64,000 bases of DNA. Origin: Chamaecyparis obtusa (taxonomy: Eukaryota > Streptophyta > Pinopsida > Cupressales > Cupressaceae). The translations under genes were made by a program, and so were the position numbers. The stretch spans positions 3,274,501-3,338,500 of the forward strand of contig BSBK01001572.1 in NCBI GenBank assembly GCA_027943335.1, read 5' to 3'. Under the pieces are notes generated by a model. That model was not told where the DNA came from and made no database searches. It saw nothing but the letters and a program-made list of their open reading frames with translations. Shown here piece by piece: positions 48,166 to 58,281 of this stretch. Position 1 is the first letter of the stretch; each line of letters opens with the position of its first letter.

Positions 48166-50597
48166 ATTGATGTACGAAGAACATTGATTCAAAGATTCTT
48201 GTGTCATGATCATTGATTCCTGATTGTTGGTTCACTACTATGCCTCTGATACTGATTGATTGCTACCTCTGATACGATATGATATGATTGCTGCCTTTGA
48301 TAATGAAACACAAAAAATTATGATGTTTAATCACAACTTCCATTTGATACCCTGATGCCCCCTCAGAAATAAAACATATTGATTATTTGATTTGAAAAAG
48401 TTGATGATGTTTGATTGATTGATCCAATATGTTTTCATTTTTGAAAAACATTGATGATATTCTTGGTTGACCAAATGCCTTGGTTTGATTGATATGCTGA
48501 TATAGAAAAACCATGATTAATAAAATGTTGTTGATGTCTCTGGATGAATGATTGAACGTCCAAGATAGCTAGGTCTATTTTAGTTAAACAAATAAGTGAT
48601 TAGGATATCAGGATAATGGTACCAATGAATGTGATTTGTCAATTTGATAGGATAGGTCTGGTAGGATAAATCAATTAGTTTGAAAATTGATATGATTGAT
48701 ACTGCTTGCTTCATTCTCAGGACATAGAGGCATGAACAAATGGTACTAGGTGTGATTGGATTGATACTTTTGATAGAATTGATTGACTTTAGATAACTCC
48801 TTGATATGATGTACTGATATGATTCCCTTGATATGTGAAATAGGCACATTTCCGTAAGTGCTACATATGGTCCCTAGCTTCTTGGATATTAGATTTAGGT
48901 AGTATGGATATTGTAGATAGGCATGACAATAGTTGTTAGTAGATTGGATCAGGACTTTGATGTATCCCTTTGTCATTGATATTGTATCTTGATATACTGA
49001 TTGTTGGATATTTGATGTTATAGACATTTGATATGATGATTTGGACTTTTCCTTGATTCCCCCTTTTTGATTGATCAAGATAATTAACTGAAAGCCCTTT
49101 TCACCTGGAAAAATAACTACAAACCAATGCATTTAATCTAATATGAAAATGCAATGCAATCGAACATGATAATGCAATGCAATTGAACATGATAATGCAA
49201 TGCAATCTAACATGATAATGCAATGAAATGCAACTAAGTGTCACTAGCTTTTGGTAAAGAAATGCCATGAGGATAAATTTTCATCATTGAGCATTTTTGG
49301 GATTGGAAAGCTAGTACAATCATCACTGACCACATCATGATGATATGAATACCGCTTTTTATCACTTTTTTGGTAACCTCATTTTGAAACTAGTACAACC
49401 CTCACTAGTTAGATGACCAAACTATGGGAGTTTGAATACTAGTGTTAATGGATTCAATGTTACAAGTGGATTTTTGGTATTAAGATATGGAAGATCTAAA
49501 TAGCCAAGGGATCCATTTGCGTAAACAAGTAAAGGGTAATCCTTCCTCTTATGTGATAGTTCTCGATGGTTCTTTGATGACCATGTTGTTAGACAAATTC
49601 TCATAAGTTGATGAATCTTCCTCAAAACAATCACTCAAAGACAAGAAAATATCACACCGCTATCATGGCTAATCTAGTCAAAACATCATCGATTAGCTAA
49701 AGAGATGTGATAAAAAGTCAATTTCCTAAAAAAAATTTTATCAAAAGCTTTAAGTGTTTTTCCATGTTTTCATGATTTTCAAAAAGTATTTCAAAGCATT
49801 CTGATCTTTAAGATGTTTTGTCAATTTTTAATCCTGAATAATAAAGTCAATGAAGGCTCATGGATCAAGTTGTAGGATCAAATACTTGGGTTGTGAATAA
49901 TGATAGCCATCAAAGGTTCACAAAAATTTCTCTCTCTAAAGTTGTGATAAATCTCTCTCTGACATGATTGATTGTAGTACTTATTGAATCCATACGGTAC
50001 CAAATTTCCAATCCTTTCCTGCACCCAAGTGATAAATGTGATCATGTGACAAACTTAGGGCTATAGGCAATGCAACAATGTGACTAAAAGCTTTATTATG
50101 ACTATATACAAATGATGGATGCAATGAAGGTTTACAAATGGGATGTTGGAAATGCAATATGTACACATGTGACTAGGAAAGACAGACTTAAGGGAACAAA
50201 AGGCGCTTGTTTACCAAGTTTTCACCCTTTGGATAGATCAAACTCTTTTTTCTATTTTTAAAGCTTTTCTCTTCTTTTTTCTACCAAGGTGCCTATTTGC
50301 TAGATTTTCACCAAGGCACTTTTTTCTTTTTCCAATTTTTTGTATTTTGCTTTTTTTTTTTTTAACTTTTTTTTTCTCTTTTCATATCATCAAGGTGCCT
50401 ATTTGCTAGGTTTTCACCAAGACAACATCTTATTTGAATGTTTTTGATCTTTTGTGCTTTTCTAATGTTTTTGGTATTTTCAAGATCTCTTTTGAACTAT
50501 GTACAATAAATATGATGCTCTCTCATCTTATACTCTTTATACTCTTTCATCTGACTCGTGTGTAGAACCTTTTGAGATGAATACTATTGATGGGTTC
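48166..50597. other. Non-coding 3' region of the Tat element, with short repeats
   Basis: 2.4 kb between integrase and the polypurine tract. 48190-49130 is dominated by imperfect TTGATATGATTGAT-type sequence, which produces spurious ORFs. 49148-49216 holds three 23-bp units built on AATGCAATGCAAT then GAACATGAT. At about 50200-50425 the phrase AAGGTGCCTATTTGCTAG, then TTTTCACCAAG recurs with spacing of about 100 bp, separated by T-rich runs. Long 3' non-coding regions with satellites are usual in Tat elements. Confidence 0.7.
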
Positions 50598-51640
50598 TTA
50601 GAGTTCCTCTCCTTCACAATCTAATAACTTATAGGTTTTTGTGCCAAATGAAGATACTATGATGAATGGGCCAAGCCAATTAACCTCCCATTTTCCTTTC
50701 TTCTCTCTTTCAACCTGATTCTTTGGATTCTCTCGCAACACTAAGTCTCCTACCTGAAAGACTCTCAGTTTGATATGTTTATTATAGTTCCTCGAGATTC
50801 TATTTTGATACACTTTTAGGTTCTCATAAGCTTGTGTTTGATGCTCTTCAAGTAACTCCAATTGTTGAAGTCTAGCGACTCTATAGTCTTCATCTATGAT
50901 CAATCCTTGTAATGACACTCGTAGAGACAGTATTTCAACCTCTAATGGTAGAACTGCTTTGGCCCCATAGACTAATGAGAATGGTGTGGCTCTCATAGGG
51001 GTTCTTATGCTAGTTCTATAGGCCCACAATGCTAGATTAATTTGCACATGCCAATCCCTTCCTAATTTATAGACCAACCTCATCATGATTTTCAAGATAT
51101 TCTTATTCATGGCTTCAACTTGCCCATTTCCTTGAGGGTAATAGATTGATGAGGAGTGGTAAGTGATATGCAATGTAGCACAAAGTTCATCAACATCCTT
51201 GTTTTTTAATTGTTTTCCATTATTTGTTATTATGGCATGAGGAATACCATATCGGAAAATGATGTGATTTAAGATAAACATGGAAATTTGTTTTCCTATT
51301 GCCGTTATCAAAGGAACCGCTTCTACCCACTTAGTAAAATATTCCGTTGTGGTTATGATGTATTTGTACCCATTTGAAGAAGGTGGGTAGATCACCCCAA
51401 TCAAGTCAAATCCCCATTGGTAAAAAGTCCATGGTGTAACAAATGGGTGTAATTCCTATGCCGGTACATGTATCATGTTGCCATGATATTGACATTTTCT
51501 ACATATCTTCACAAAATGGCAAGCATCCTTTTCTAATGTCTCCCAGAAATACCCTAAGTGAAGGATTTTCTTGGCTAGGTTTAAACCACTTGAGTGTGAC
51601 CCACAAATGCCTTCATGAACCTCTTATGAAGCTAACTTAG
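50598..51640 (-). pseudogene. Integrase of the Tat element, with a catalytic substitution
   Basis: N-terminal HHCC zinc finger: HEGICGSH, then CRKCQ about 30-40 residues later (around 51490-51620). Core: GFDLIG (first catalytic Asp), GYKYIITTTEYFTKWVEAVP, then ITNNGKQL where the second catalytic Asp of the usual TDNG is Asn, then NGQVEAMNK with the catalytic Glu. C-terminal part: FQVGDLVLR and GKWEVNWLGPF, the GPY/F motif. The open part runs 51404 down to 50598; a stop separates it from the zinc finger. The Asp-to-Asn change alone would abolish strand transfer. Confidence 0.9.
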
Positions 51641-51936
51641 ACTCTTCTTCCTCTAGACATATAAGTAATGTCCCATCGAGACCCTTATGATACAATGTTT
51701 CTGAAAGGATTATGTAACGGGCTGATTGGCGTATGAAGTTGCATTTTTGGGCTCAGAATTGGTCTAAAGGTAGCACTTGGTCTTTGAGATATGTGTATAT
51801 AGGTCCATACCAAGGGGATTCATGTCCATGTAATAGGGAAATAATTTGGGTTTTGGGAAGGTTGAATGCTGGTTTCACCAACTCTTCCACCAAGAACTCA
51901 TACTTCTCATTTTGATCTGGTTTTTGTAACAAGGAA
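51640..51936 (-). pseudogene. Spacer between archaeal-type RNase H and integrase
   Basis: Continues the pol frame (LLQKPDQNEKYEFLVEELVK and following), with at least one stop. In Tat polyproteins this linker joins the second RNase H to the integrase zinc finger. No separate domain is seen. Confidence 0.6.
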
Positions 51937-52330
51937 GCCAAGGTGGTCATGGCATCAGCTGCTCTATTTTTCTCTCTAGGAATCTACTCAAAAGTGATCA
52001 AGGCAAAATACTTCTTCCATCCATTAATCATTGTCTTATATGGAATCAACTTTTCATCTTTGGTGTTATATTCATTATTGACTTAATTAATGATGAGTTG
52101 AGAATCTCCATAAACTTGTAGCTCTATGATGTTCCATTCTAAGGCCATTTTGATGCCTATGACTAGTGCCTCATATTCCACTATATTATTTGTGCATGGA
52201 AACAATAGCTTGTAGGACTTAGGAATAGTTTAGCCTTGAGGAGTGACCAATAGTATGCTGACCCTGAAACCTCCTTGAGTATAGGAGCCATCAAAGTACA
52301 ACTTCCATGTTTTTGCTTCTATGTTTACAA
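51937..52330 (-). pseudogene. Archaeal-type RNase H (aRNH) of the Tat element
   Basis: Catalytic residues appear in order: WKLYFDGSYTQGG (Asp), NIVEYEALVIG (Glu), VYGDSQLIIN (Asp), KNRAADAMTTL (last Asp). The domain is additional to the retrotransposon RNase H upstream and identifies the Tat lineage. Stops interrupt it after TPQG (52230-52232) and after LIIN, the latter a TAA where a Gln codon CAA would fit. Catalytic residues survive. Confidence 0.85.
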
Positions 52331-53999
52331 TGGTAGAATTTGAAAATTCCACTTGAATAGTTTGTGTAGAAGTCATGGGATTCTCAGCTAAATGATCTTC
52401 TATCACTTGCCCTTTTATTTCCTTTCTATTGACATACTCAATGTCAAATTCACTCAATATCATAACCCACTTGGCTATCCTACCCATTAAGGCAGTTTTG
52501 CTTAACAAATACTTGAGAGGGTCAATTTTGGCAATTAGCTTGACCTTATGCATCAACATATAATGTCTCAACTTTTGAGATGCAAACACCACTACTAGGC
52601 AAGATCTTTCCATGAATGTGTAATTAAGTTCATATTTGATCAATGTCCTACTCAAATAGTATACAACTCTTTCCTTTCCATGTTCATCCTCTTACACCAA
52701 AAGCACTCCTAGGGATCTTTCAGTTGTAGATATGTATAGAAGCAATGCTTTTCCCTTGATTGGTGACATGAGAATAGGCAGATTTATAAAATAAGTCTTC
52801 AATAATGTGAAAGCTTGATCACACTCCTCATCCCACATGAATATAGTATCCTTATGTAGCAATCCAGTGAAGGAATGAAATTTTTCAACCAATTAAGAAA
52901 TAAACCTTCTTAAGGATTGGATTTTGCCTTGTAAGGATCTCATTTGGCTGATGTTCCTAGGTATCTCCATGTTCATTATGGCTTGTACTTTCTCTGGGTC
53001 TACTTCAATTCCTTTAGCATAAACTATATAGCCTAATAGCTTTCTGGATTGGACACCAAAGGCACATTTCTTTGGGTTTAATCTAACTTTGAATTGTTCC
53101 AACTGAATGAATATCTTTCTTAGAATTTGGAGGTGTTCTCTTTTGTGGGACTTTGCTAGTATGTCGTCCACATAATCCTCTAAAAAGGTGTGCATCACGT
53201 CATGGAAGATAGTTGTCATGGCCCTTTGATATGTGGCTCTGGCATTTTTAAGGCCGAAGGGCATGACATTCCAACAAAAGGTGCCCCAAGGGAAAGTAAA
53301 GGTTGTCTTTTCTTGGTCTTTGGGTGCAATTTTTATCTAATTATAGCTGCTAATACCATCCATTAATGAGTACATGGAGTGACCTGTTGTCAAATCCACT
53401 ATGGCATCTATGCTCAGAAGTGGGAAATCATCCTTAGGGCATGCAAGATTCAAGTCTCTAAAATCTGTGCACACATGAATAGATTTATCATGCTTTGTGA
53501 TCGGTACAATGTTAGAGATCCATTTAGCATATGCTATTGCTCTTATAAATCCAACCTTTAACAATTTTTCCAATTCTACCTTCACTAGGAGAGCCACATG
53601 TGGGTGCATTTTTTGTAACTTTTGCTTCACGGGTTTAACCCCAGGTCTAACATTCAAATGATGCATTATGAAATCGGGATCCAATCCAGGCATGTTGACA
53701 TATGACCATGCAAAGTTCACTTGTTGTTCTTGGAAAAACTTGATGAAATCCTCTCTTTCTAGAGGTGTAAGTGATGCTGCCAAGTGTCTAAATTTTGGAT
53801 CCAATTATGTCCCAATGTTGACCTTTTCTGTTGGTTCTATAAGAATAGGTGACCTTTCTTCCTCATGTTCAAGCAAGGTATCCAATCTCTCTTCCTTTGG
53901 TGCCACAGTTGGGTTTTCACCATAGGAAACGTCTTTTATCTTTATTTTTTTTGGTTCTAGTGGTGCCACATAGTGGTTTTCATCACTAGAACTTTTCAT
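52331..53999 (-). pseudogene. Reverse transcriptase and degenerate RNase H of the Tat element
   Basis: RT blocks in order: VKVELEKLLKVGFIRAI, WISNIVPITKHD, VCTDFRDLNLACPKDDFPL, SLMDGISSYN (catalytic Asp), TFCWNVMPFGLKNA, then EDYVDDIL with the YVDD catalytic pair, KCAFGV and LLGYIV. The tether and RNase H follow: FMWDEECDQAF, LYISTTERSLGVLL, YYLSRTL, YMLMHKV. The usual first Asp of RNase H is missing (TTE), as expected in Tat elements where aRNH has taken over. Stops occur at 53805-53807, 53337-53339, 52893-52895 and 52692-52694. The frame is otherwise continuous. Confidence 0.93.
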
Positions 54000-54058
54000 T
54001 TTTTATTTTTTTTTCATTTTTTTCTTTTGACTAAGAGAATGGACCCCCGTTGTTCTCA

Positions 54059-55321
54059 TCATGTGTCCATATCTAATTCATTTGTGAAAGAGGGTTCAAC
54101 TGCATTAAGGTATTGGCTCATTGCTTGGTCATTTGGAAAATAAAGTAAGTCATTTGACTCGGTTTGGTCCCAATCAATGAGGTTTGGATGTATCAAAAGT
54201 AAGGGTTCATTGGGTAAAATTTCATCAATAGGGTTTATGGACATGACTTTGTTTGAGGGTTCATACATTGTATCATTTATATCTATGATGTGACCTTCCT
54301 TGAGATGGTCCATGAAAGAAGGGTCAAAATCCCCTTCACTTGAGTCCTCTTCAACTTCTACGGGAAACAACATGGGAAAAGCCACGAGTAGATTAAAACT
54401 AAAATTTGAATCTCCCTCCTCTAAAGGCATCCAAAATGTCTCTATCCATGCTTGATTGGTAGGTGTGTGCCCTATGTTAAGATCTTGGATATTAGGTTCT
54501 TCATTGATTTGAGTTTCTTGCCTTGGGAGCTTTGCATAAGTATGTATTGCAATCACCTCCTTATCTTGACATGATTCATCTGATAGGGTATCCCACTCAT
54601 AATCTTAGGAGTCATCACTATCTCCATCAGATTCTAAGGCATTTACTTGAGGATAAAAGTCTTGCATTGGGCTGGAGCTTTCGCCTTTGTATTGGTAGCC
54701 TACTCTAGATTTTTCTTCTTTTGTGCTCCAAGTAGGTTCAATGGGTTCTAGTAATCTTCTATTTCTTTTGCCTAAGGGTCCTCTTCCCTTATATCCCATC
54801 TTCTACATTATCTCAAACCCTTTCCCATATTGCTCGGTTTGTATATTAACATGCTGAATTCTTTCCATGGGAGTGTTTGAAATATCTTCCTCATCATGAT
54901 AAAGCCATTGAAGGACTTCATTCTCCTCTTTGTTGAATGTTTCTTTGTCACTTTCTCTTACAAAGTAAGAGTTGTACTTATGAGGTAAGTGTTCTTTAGA
55001 TGGTTTTCCATGTGTCCTTGGAGATGTGGGCATGTCGAATAGGGAAACAAAGTATTCCCCTACTCCTTTTGAACTAATTTTGCATTGTTTGTCAAATGCC
55101 TCCATCATCTTATCCATTTTCTTGTAGTTTTCCTTTTTAGCTTCATCTTTTTCTTCTCTAGTAGGTTTGCAGGGTACTATCTCTGATTTGGGAGTTTGAT
55201 ATGAACCCTCATTAGTAATTGGACCCTCATAGCTCATCTTTTCCTTTCCCTTAGTTGATGTCATTGAGCTAGCTTGAGGAGGGTTTTGAGTAGCATTTAA
55301 TGTTATGACTGGATCATCCAT
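54059..55321 (-). pseudogene. Spacer polyprotein with a G-patch motif, Tat element
   Basis: Same frame as gag and protease, three open blocks: 55321-54803, 54799-54605, 54556-54059. Around 54735-54830 the reading is YGKGFEIM, stop, KMGYKGRGPLGKRNRRLLEP. This fits a G-patch (Gly-rich RNA-binding motif: aromatic, Gly, Gly, Leu-Gly, Pro-Ile). Before it is a Lys-rich section (KKENYKKMDKMMEAFDKQCK) and after it an acidic section. Tat and related elements have a long region between protease and RT; its function is not established. Confidence 0.65.
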
Positions 55322-55423
55322 TTTGGTATCTTCAATGGTGACTCTTTGAATGATTCCTTCTTGGTTATGTGGAATATATAATTCATGAAGGGGTTTGAGT
55401 GCATTGCAATATTGGAACGGGTT

Positions 55424-56212
55424 TTAGTCCCCTCCAACTGTGATTTCTTCACCCATGTATGGAAATTTGATGCATTGGTCATACATGGATGGGACTGCTT
55501 GCATCTTGTGAATCCATGGTCTCCCCAACAAAATATTATAAGTTAACTTCATGTCCAATACTTGGAAATTGGTGTCCTTCTTGACAGGTCCCACTTGTAT
55601 GGGCAATACGATCATGCCTTTAAAGGCCCTTTCGGCTTCATCATAAGCCTTGATAGTGATTTTTTTTGTAGGGTCAATGCAAGACTCGGACAACCCTAAG
55701 GATTGAACAAGACTTAATGTACAAATATTAAGGCCAGCTCCTCCATCAATGAGGGCTCTTTTGGCTCTATGCCTTTCTATCAAGACCTCTATATGCAATG
55801 GTAGATTTTGAGGATGGGTTATAGACATGTCATCTTGGTCAGAAAATGAGAGACAATGAGGTGCCACAAGATGACCTACCATATTTTGGAACTTCTCTTC
55901 TAAATTAGTAGGAACGCTTGTCTCTATTAGAGGTTTTTCCAAAATATCCTTATGGTTAGGGGATAACTTCAATAACTCCAAGATAGAGATTTGCGTTGGA
56001 GTTCTTTGCAACTAATCAACCAAGTTATAAGGTTGTGTTACTGTACAAGGTTGCTTGACCACAATGTTGGACTGTAGAGTGCTAATAACTTTAGGAGAAG
56101 CCCCTTGTAGGGTCATTCTAGAAGTTTTCCCTCTTGTAATGACATTTGATAACTCTTTTTGGCATTGTTCATTGATTATTATAGCATTCACAATGTTATC
56201 ATAAGGTGGCAC
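55424..56212 (-). pseudogene. Aspartic protease region of the Tat element
   Basis: The catalytic loop reads KRALIDGGAGLNICTLSLVQ, with D-G-G in place of the more common D-S/T-G; this form is seen in Tat-type elements. The second hallmark, YNILLGRPWIH (I-L-L-G-R), follows about 80 residues later. Upstream HLVAPHCLSF and HPQNLPLHIEV precede the fold. One stop at 56012-56014 divides the region. The protease would process the polyprotein as a dimer. Confidence 0.88.
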
Positions 56213-56371
56213 AAATTTAATGTTATTGGCACTTTGTCTCTTGCCATTAGATGACTCCCCTTTGTCATGTTTCTAAAAAGGCTATTTGAATGATGTATGA
56301 TCTTCATTTCTTTGAGGTCCATCAATGGTGATCATGCCATTATCGATTAAGTCTTGCACTATATTCTTTAG

Positions 56372-58015
56372 CTACAAGCATTCATTTGTTGTGTGCCCTC
56401 GAATCCTATGGTACTCACAATGGCTATTGGCACTCCACCAACTAGGCTTGTTATTTGGCTCATAAGGTTGAATGTTGGGTAAAGTAATGACATTATTATC
56501 CATGAGAGTCTTTAATGCCTTTTTGAGGGGTTCACCCAAGGGTGTGAAGTTCCTTTGAGGAGTGGGCACCAAATACTTATCAAATTTATTATTTCTTGCA
56601 TTATTTCCTTGGTTGCCCTTATTGGCATTGTTGTTATTGGAAGGTGCATTGGATGTCTGATTGGTATTATTCACCTAATAAGGTGTCCTTGTAAGAGAAA
56701 ATGGGACCACCTTCAAGTTGCTAGACTCCACCACACCATCATTAACAATTCCCTTATTGTTGTTCTTATACCGACTATTACTATTGAACCAATTATTCTT
56801 CTAATTGTTGCCATTGTTGGAGTTATTGTTGTTGGAGTTATTCTTATTATCTTTATACAATTTTAGTTCTCCACTTTTGACCAACACTTCCTCCATTGCT
56901 ACTCCATTTTCAATTAAATCCTAGAAGGTCTTGGGACATTGCATTCATAATCAGTAGTTCAACTCATTGCTTAAATTGTTTATGAAGATATCCATCTTCT
57001 CTTTTTCAGGCACGCTCCTAGGATATCTTGCAAAAACTATCCTCCATATTTGTAGAAAAGTGAGGAATGCCTCTCCATCCTTTTGTTTAGTGTTACATAA
57101 TGTTATCCTCATGACCTCATGCTTGATTTTATATGAGTAATGGGCCATGAATTTCAAAGCTAATTCTTCAAAGGTCTTAATGTTGAAGGGTAACTTAGAA
57201 AATCACTCCATAGCCATGCCTCCTAAGCTTCACAAGAATAGTCTCATTAAATATGTTGTATCATGCATGAACTCTAAGCTCAATGCACAAAACTCATGTA
57301 AGTGATCCTGGGGATCTGGCATTCCTTCATACTTGTCATACTTGGGGAACACTACATTGATTGGGAATGGCACCATGACCAAGCTTTTATCAAATGGGAA
57401 TGAACACAATGCTTCTATGGAGAAAGGCTTGGGAGCTCCACCTTGCTTAATGGTATCCAATTGCATTTGGAACATCTTGAACTACTTATTCATGATGTCT
57501 AAGGTACTCTCCTCAACTTCTGATAGTTTGAGTTGGTTAACATCGTAGTCACGGGAAAGCTTGAGGCATTTTTGTGCTAAATCCAAAAAGTACTTTTCTC
57601 TATCTCTATCCATTGCCTTTTCCATAAGCTTTTGGAGATAGGGACATTGGATAGCCTCACTAACCTTTTTGTCTATGGCATCTTCTATCATTGCTTTAGT
57701 GTTAGTTTTATTGTGAGTGTTGTCAATCCCTTGAGAATTTTGATCTGCCCCTCCATTATTGGTATTTCCTTGGTTATTTATGTCAATGCCCCCATTATTG
57801 GCATCACCTTGGTTAGTGGGATTGATACCACTATTGTCTTTACCACCCAAACTACCATAGTAAATCATGTTGTCTTCCACTTCCTGTTCAGGTGATTTTT
57901 GGGGTATTCTAGGAGTGGTAGACTCGTGTCCTGGGTAAGGGAGCTCTTGTTTCAAATAGATCTCATCTACTTGCAAGGTTTGTTTCATGTAGTAAGATAT
58001 AGTGAAAGTAGGCAT
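56372..58015 (-). pseudogene. Gag of the Tat element, broken
   Basis: All blocks share one frame. 58015-57482 begins MPTFTISYYMKQ and includes a low-complexity N/G/Q section. 57475-57230 has FPKYDKYEGMPDPQDHLHEF, the start of the retrotransposon gag fold. 57157-56951 continues it with AHYSYKIKHEVMRIT and KDGEAFLTFLQ. 56674-56372 has an Asn-rich run and CEYHRIRGHTTNECL, a zinc-knuckle-like C-x2-H-x4-H-x4-C arrangement. Stops between blocks (for example TAG after DIMNK) disable it. The ATG at 58015 is the first in the frame. Confidence 0.88.
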
Positions 58016-58281
58016 GAACCTTGGAGAAGAAGAGTCGATATTACTCAGGGTCTAATCTTTTGTATGATTTGTAACAATGATATAGAAAATGGATTTTTGA
58101 CCAAACTGAAAGTTGGAGAAATAAGAACACGAAAAAGGGTACTCAAATATGTGCTCAAAATTTTCTAACCTCCCCTGTAAATACTCTCTATTTTCCCTTT
58201 TAGATTTTTGGGTGTCACTAACCTAGGTGTAGGAATGACTAAAACTTTTGTACACATGAACTAGTTTATCTTTAGGTGGCA
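58016..58281 (-). other. Remaining leader of the Tat element
   Basis: 266 bp between the gag start and the insertion of the next LTR element at 58282. No primer-binding site or LTR is visible, so these lie beyond the inserted element, outside the window. Confidence 0.6.

Larger units (their letters stand above)
47807..58281 (-). mobile_element. Degenerate Tat-clade Ty3/gypsy retrotransposon (right part outside window)
   Basis: Read on the minus strand: gag, aspartic protease, a spacer with a G-patch, RT, degenerate RNase H, archaeal-type RNase H, integrase, a 2.4-kb non-coding 3' region, polypurine tract, LTR. The second (archaeal-type) RNase H between RNase H and integrase is the hallmark of the Tat lineage (Ogre/Tat/Retand). 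Gag and protease share one frame and pol lies in another; both are cut by many stop codons, so the copy is dead. Its leader is interrupted at 58282 by another LTR element, so its 5' LTR and primer site must lie beyond the window. Confidence 0.92.

Noticed and set aside
48580..49132. Minus-strand ORFs of 89 and 128 codons
   Set aside because: They lie in imperfect TTGATATGAT-type low-complexity DNA; the I/S/Y/Q-rich peptides reflect the repeat, not a protein.
49148..49233. Possible CRISPR-like array (three 23-bp units)
   Set aside because: The units are contiguous with no spacers, in a plant retrotransposon; a simple tandem repeat.
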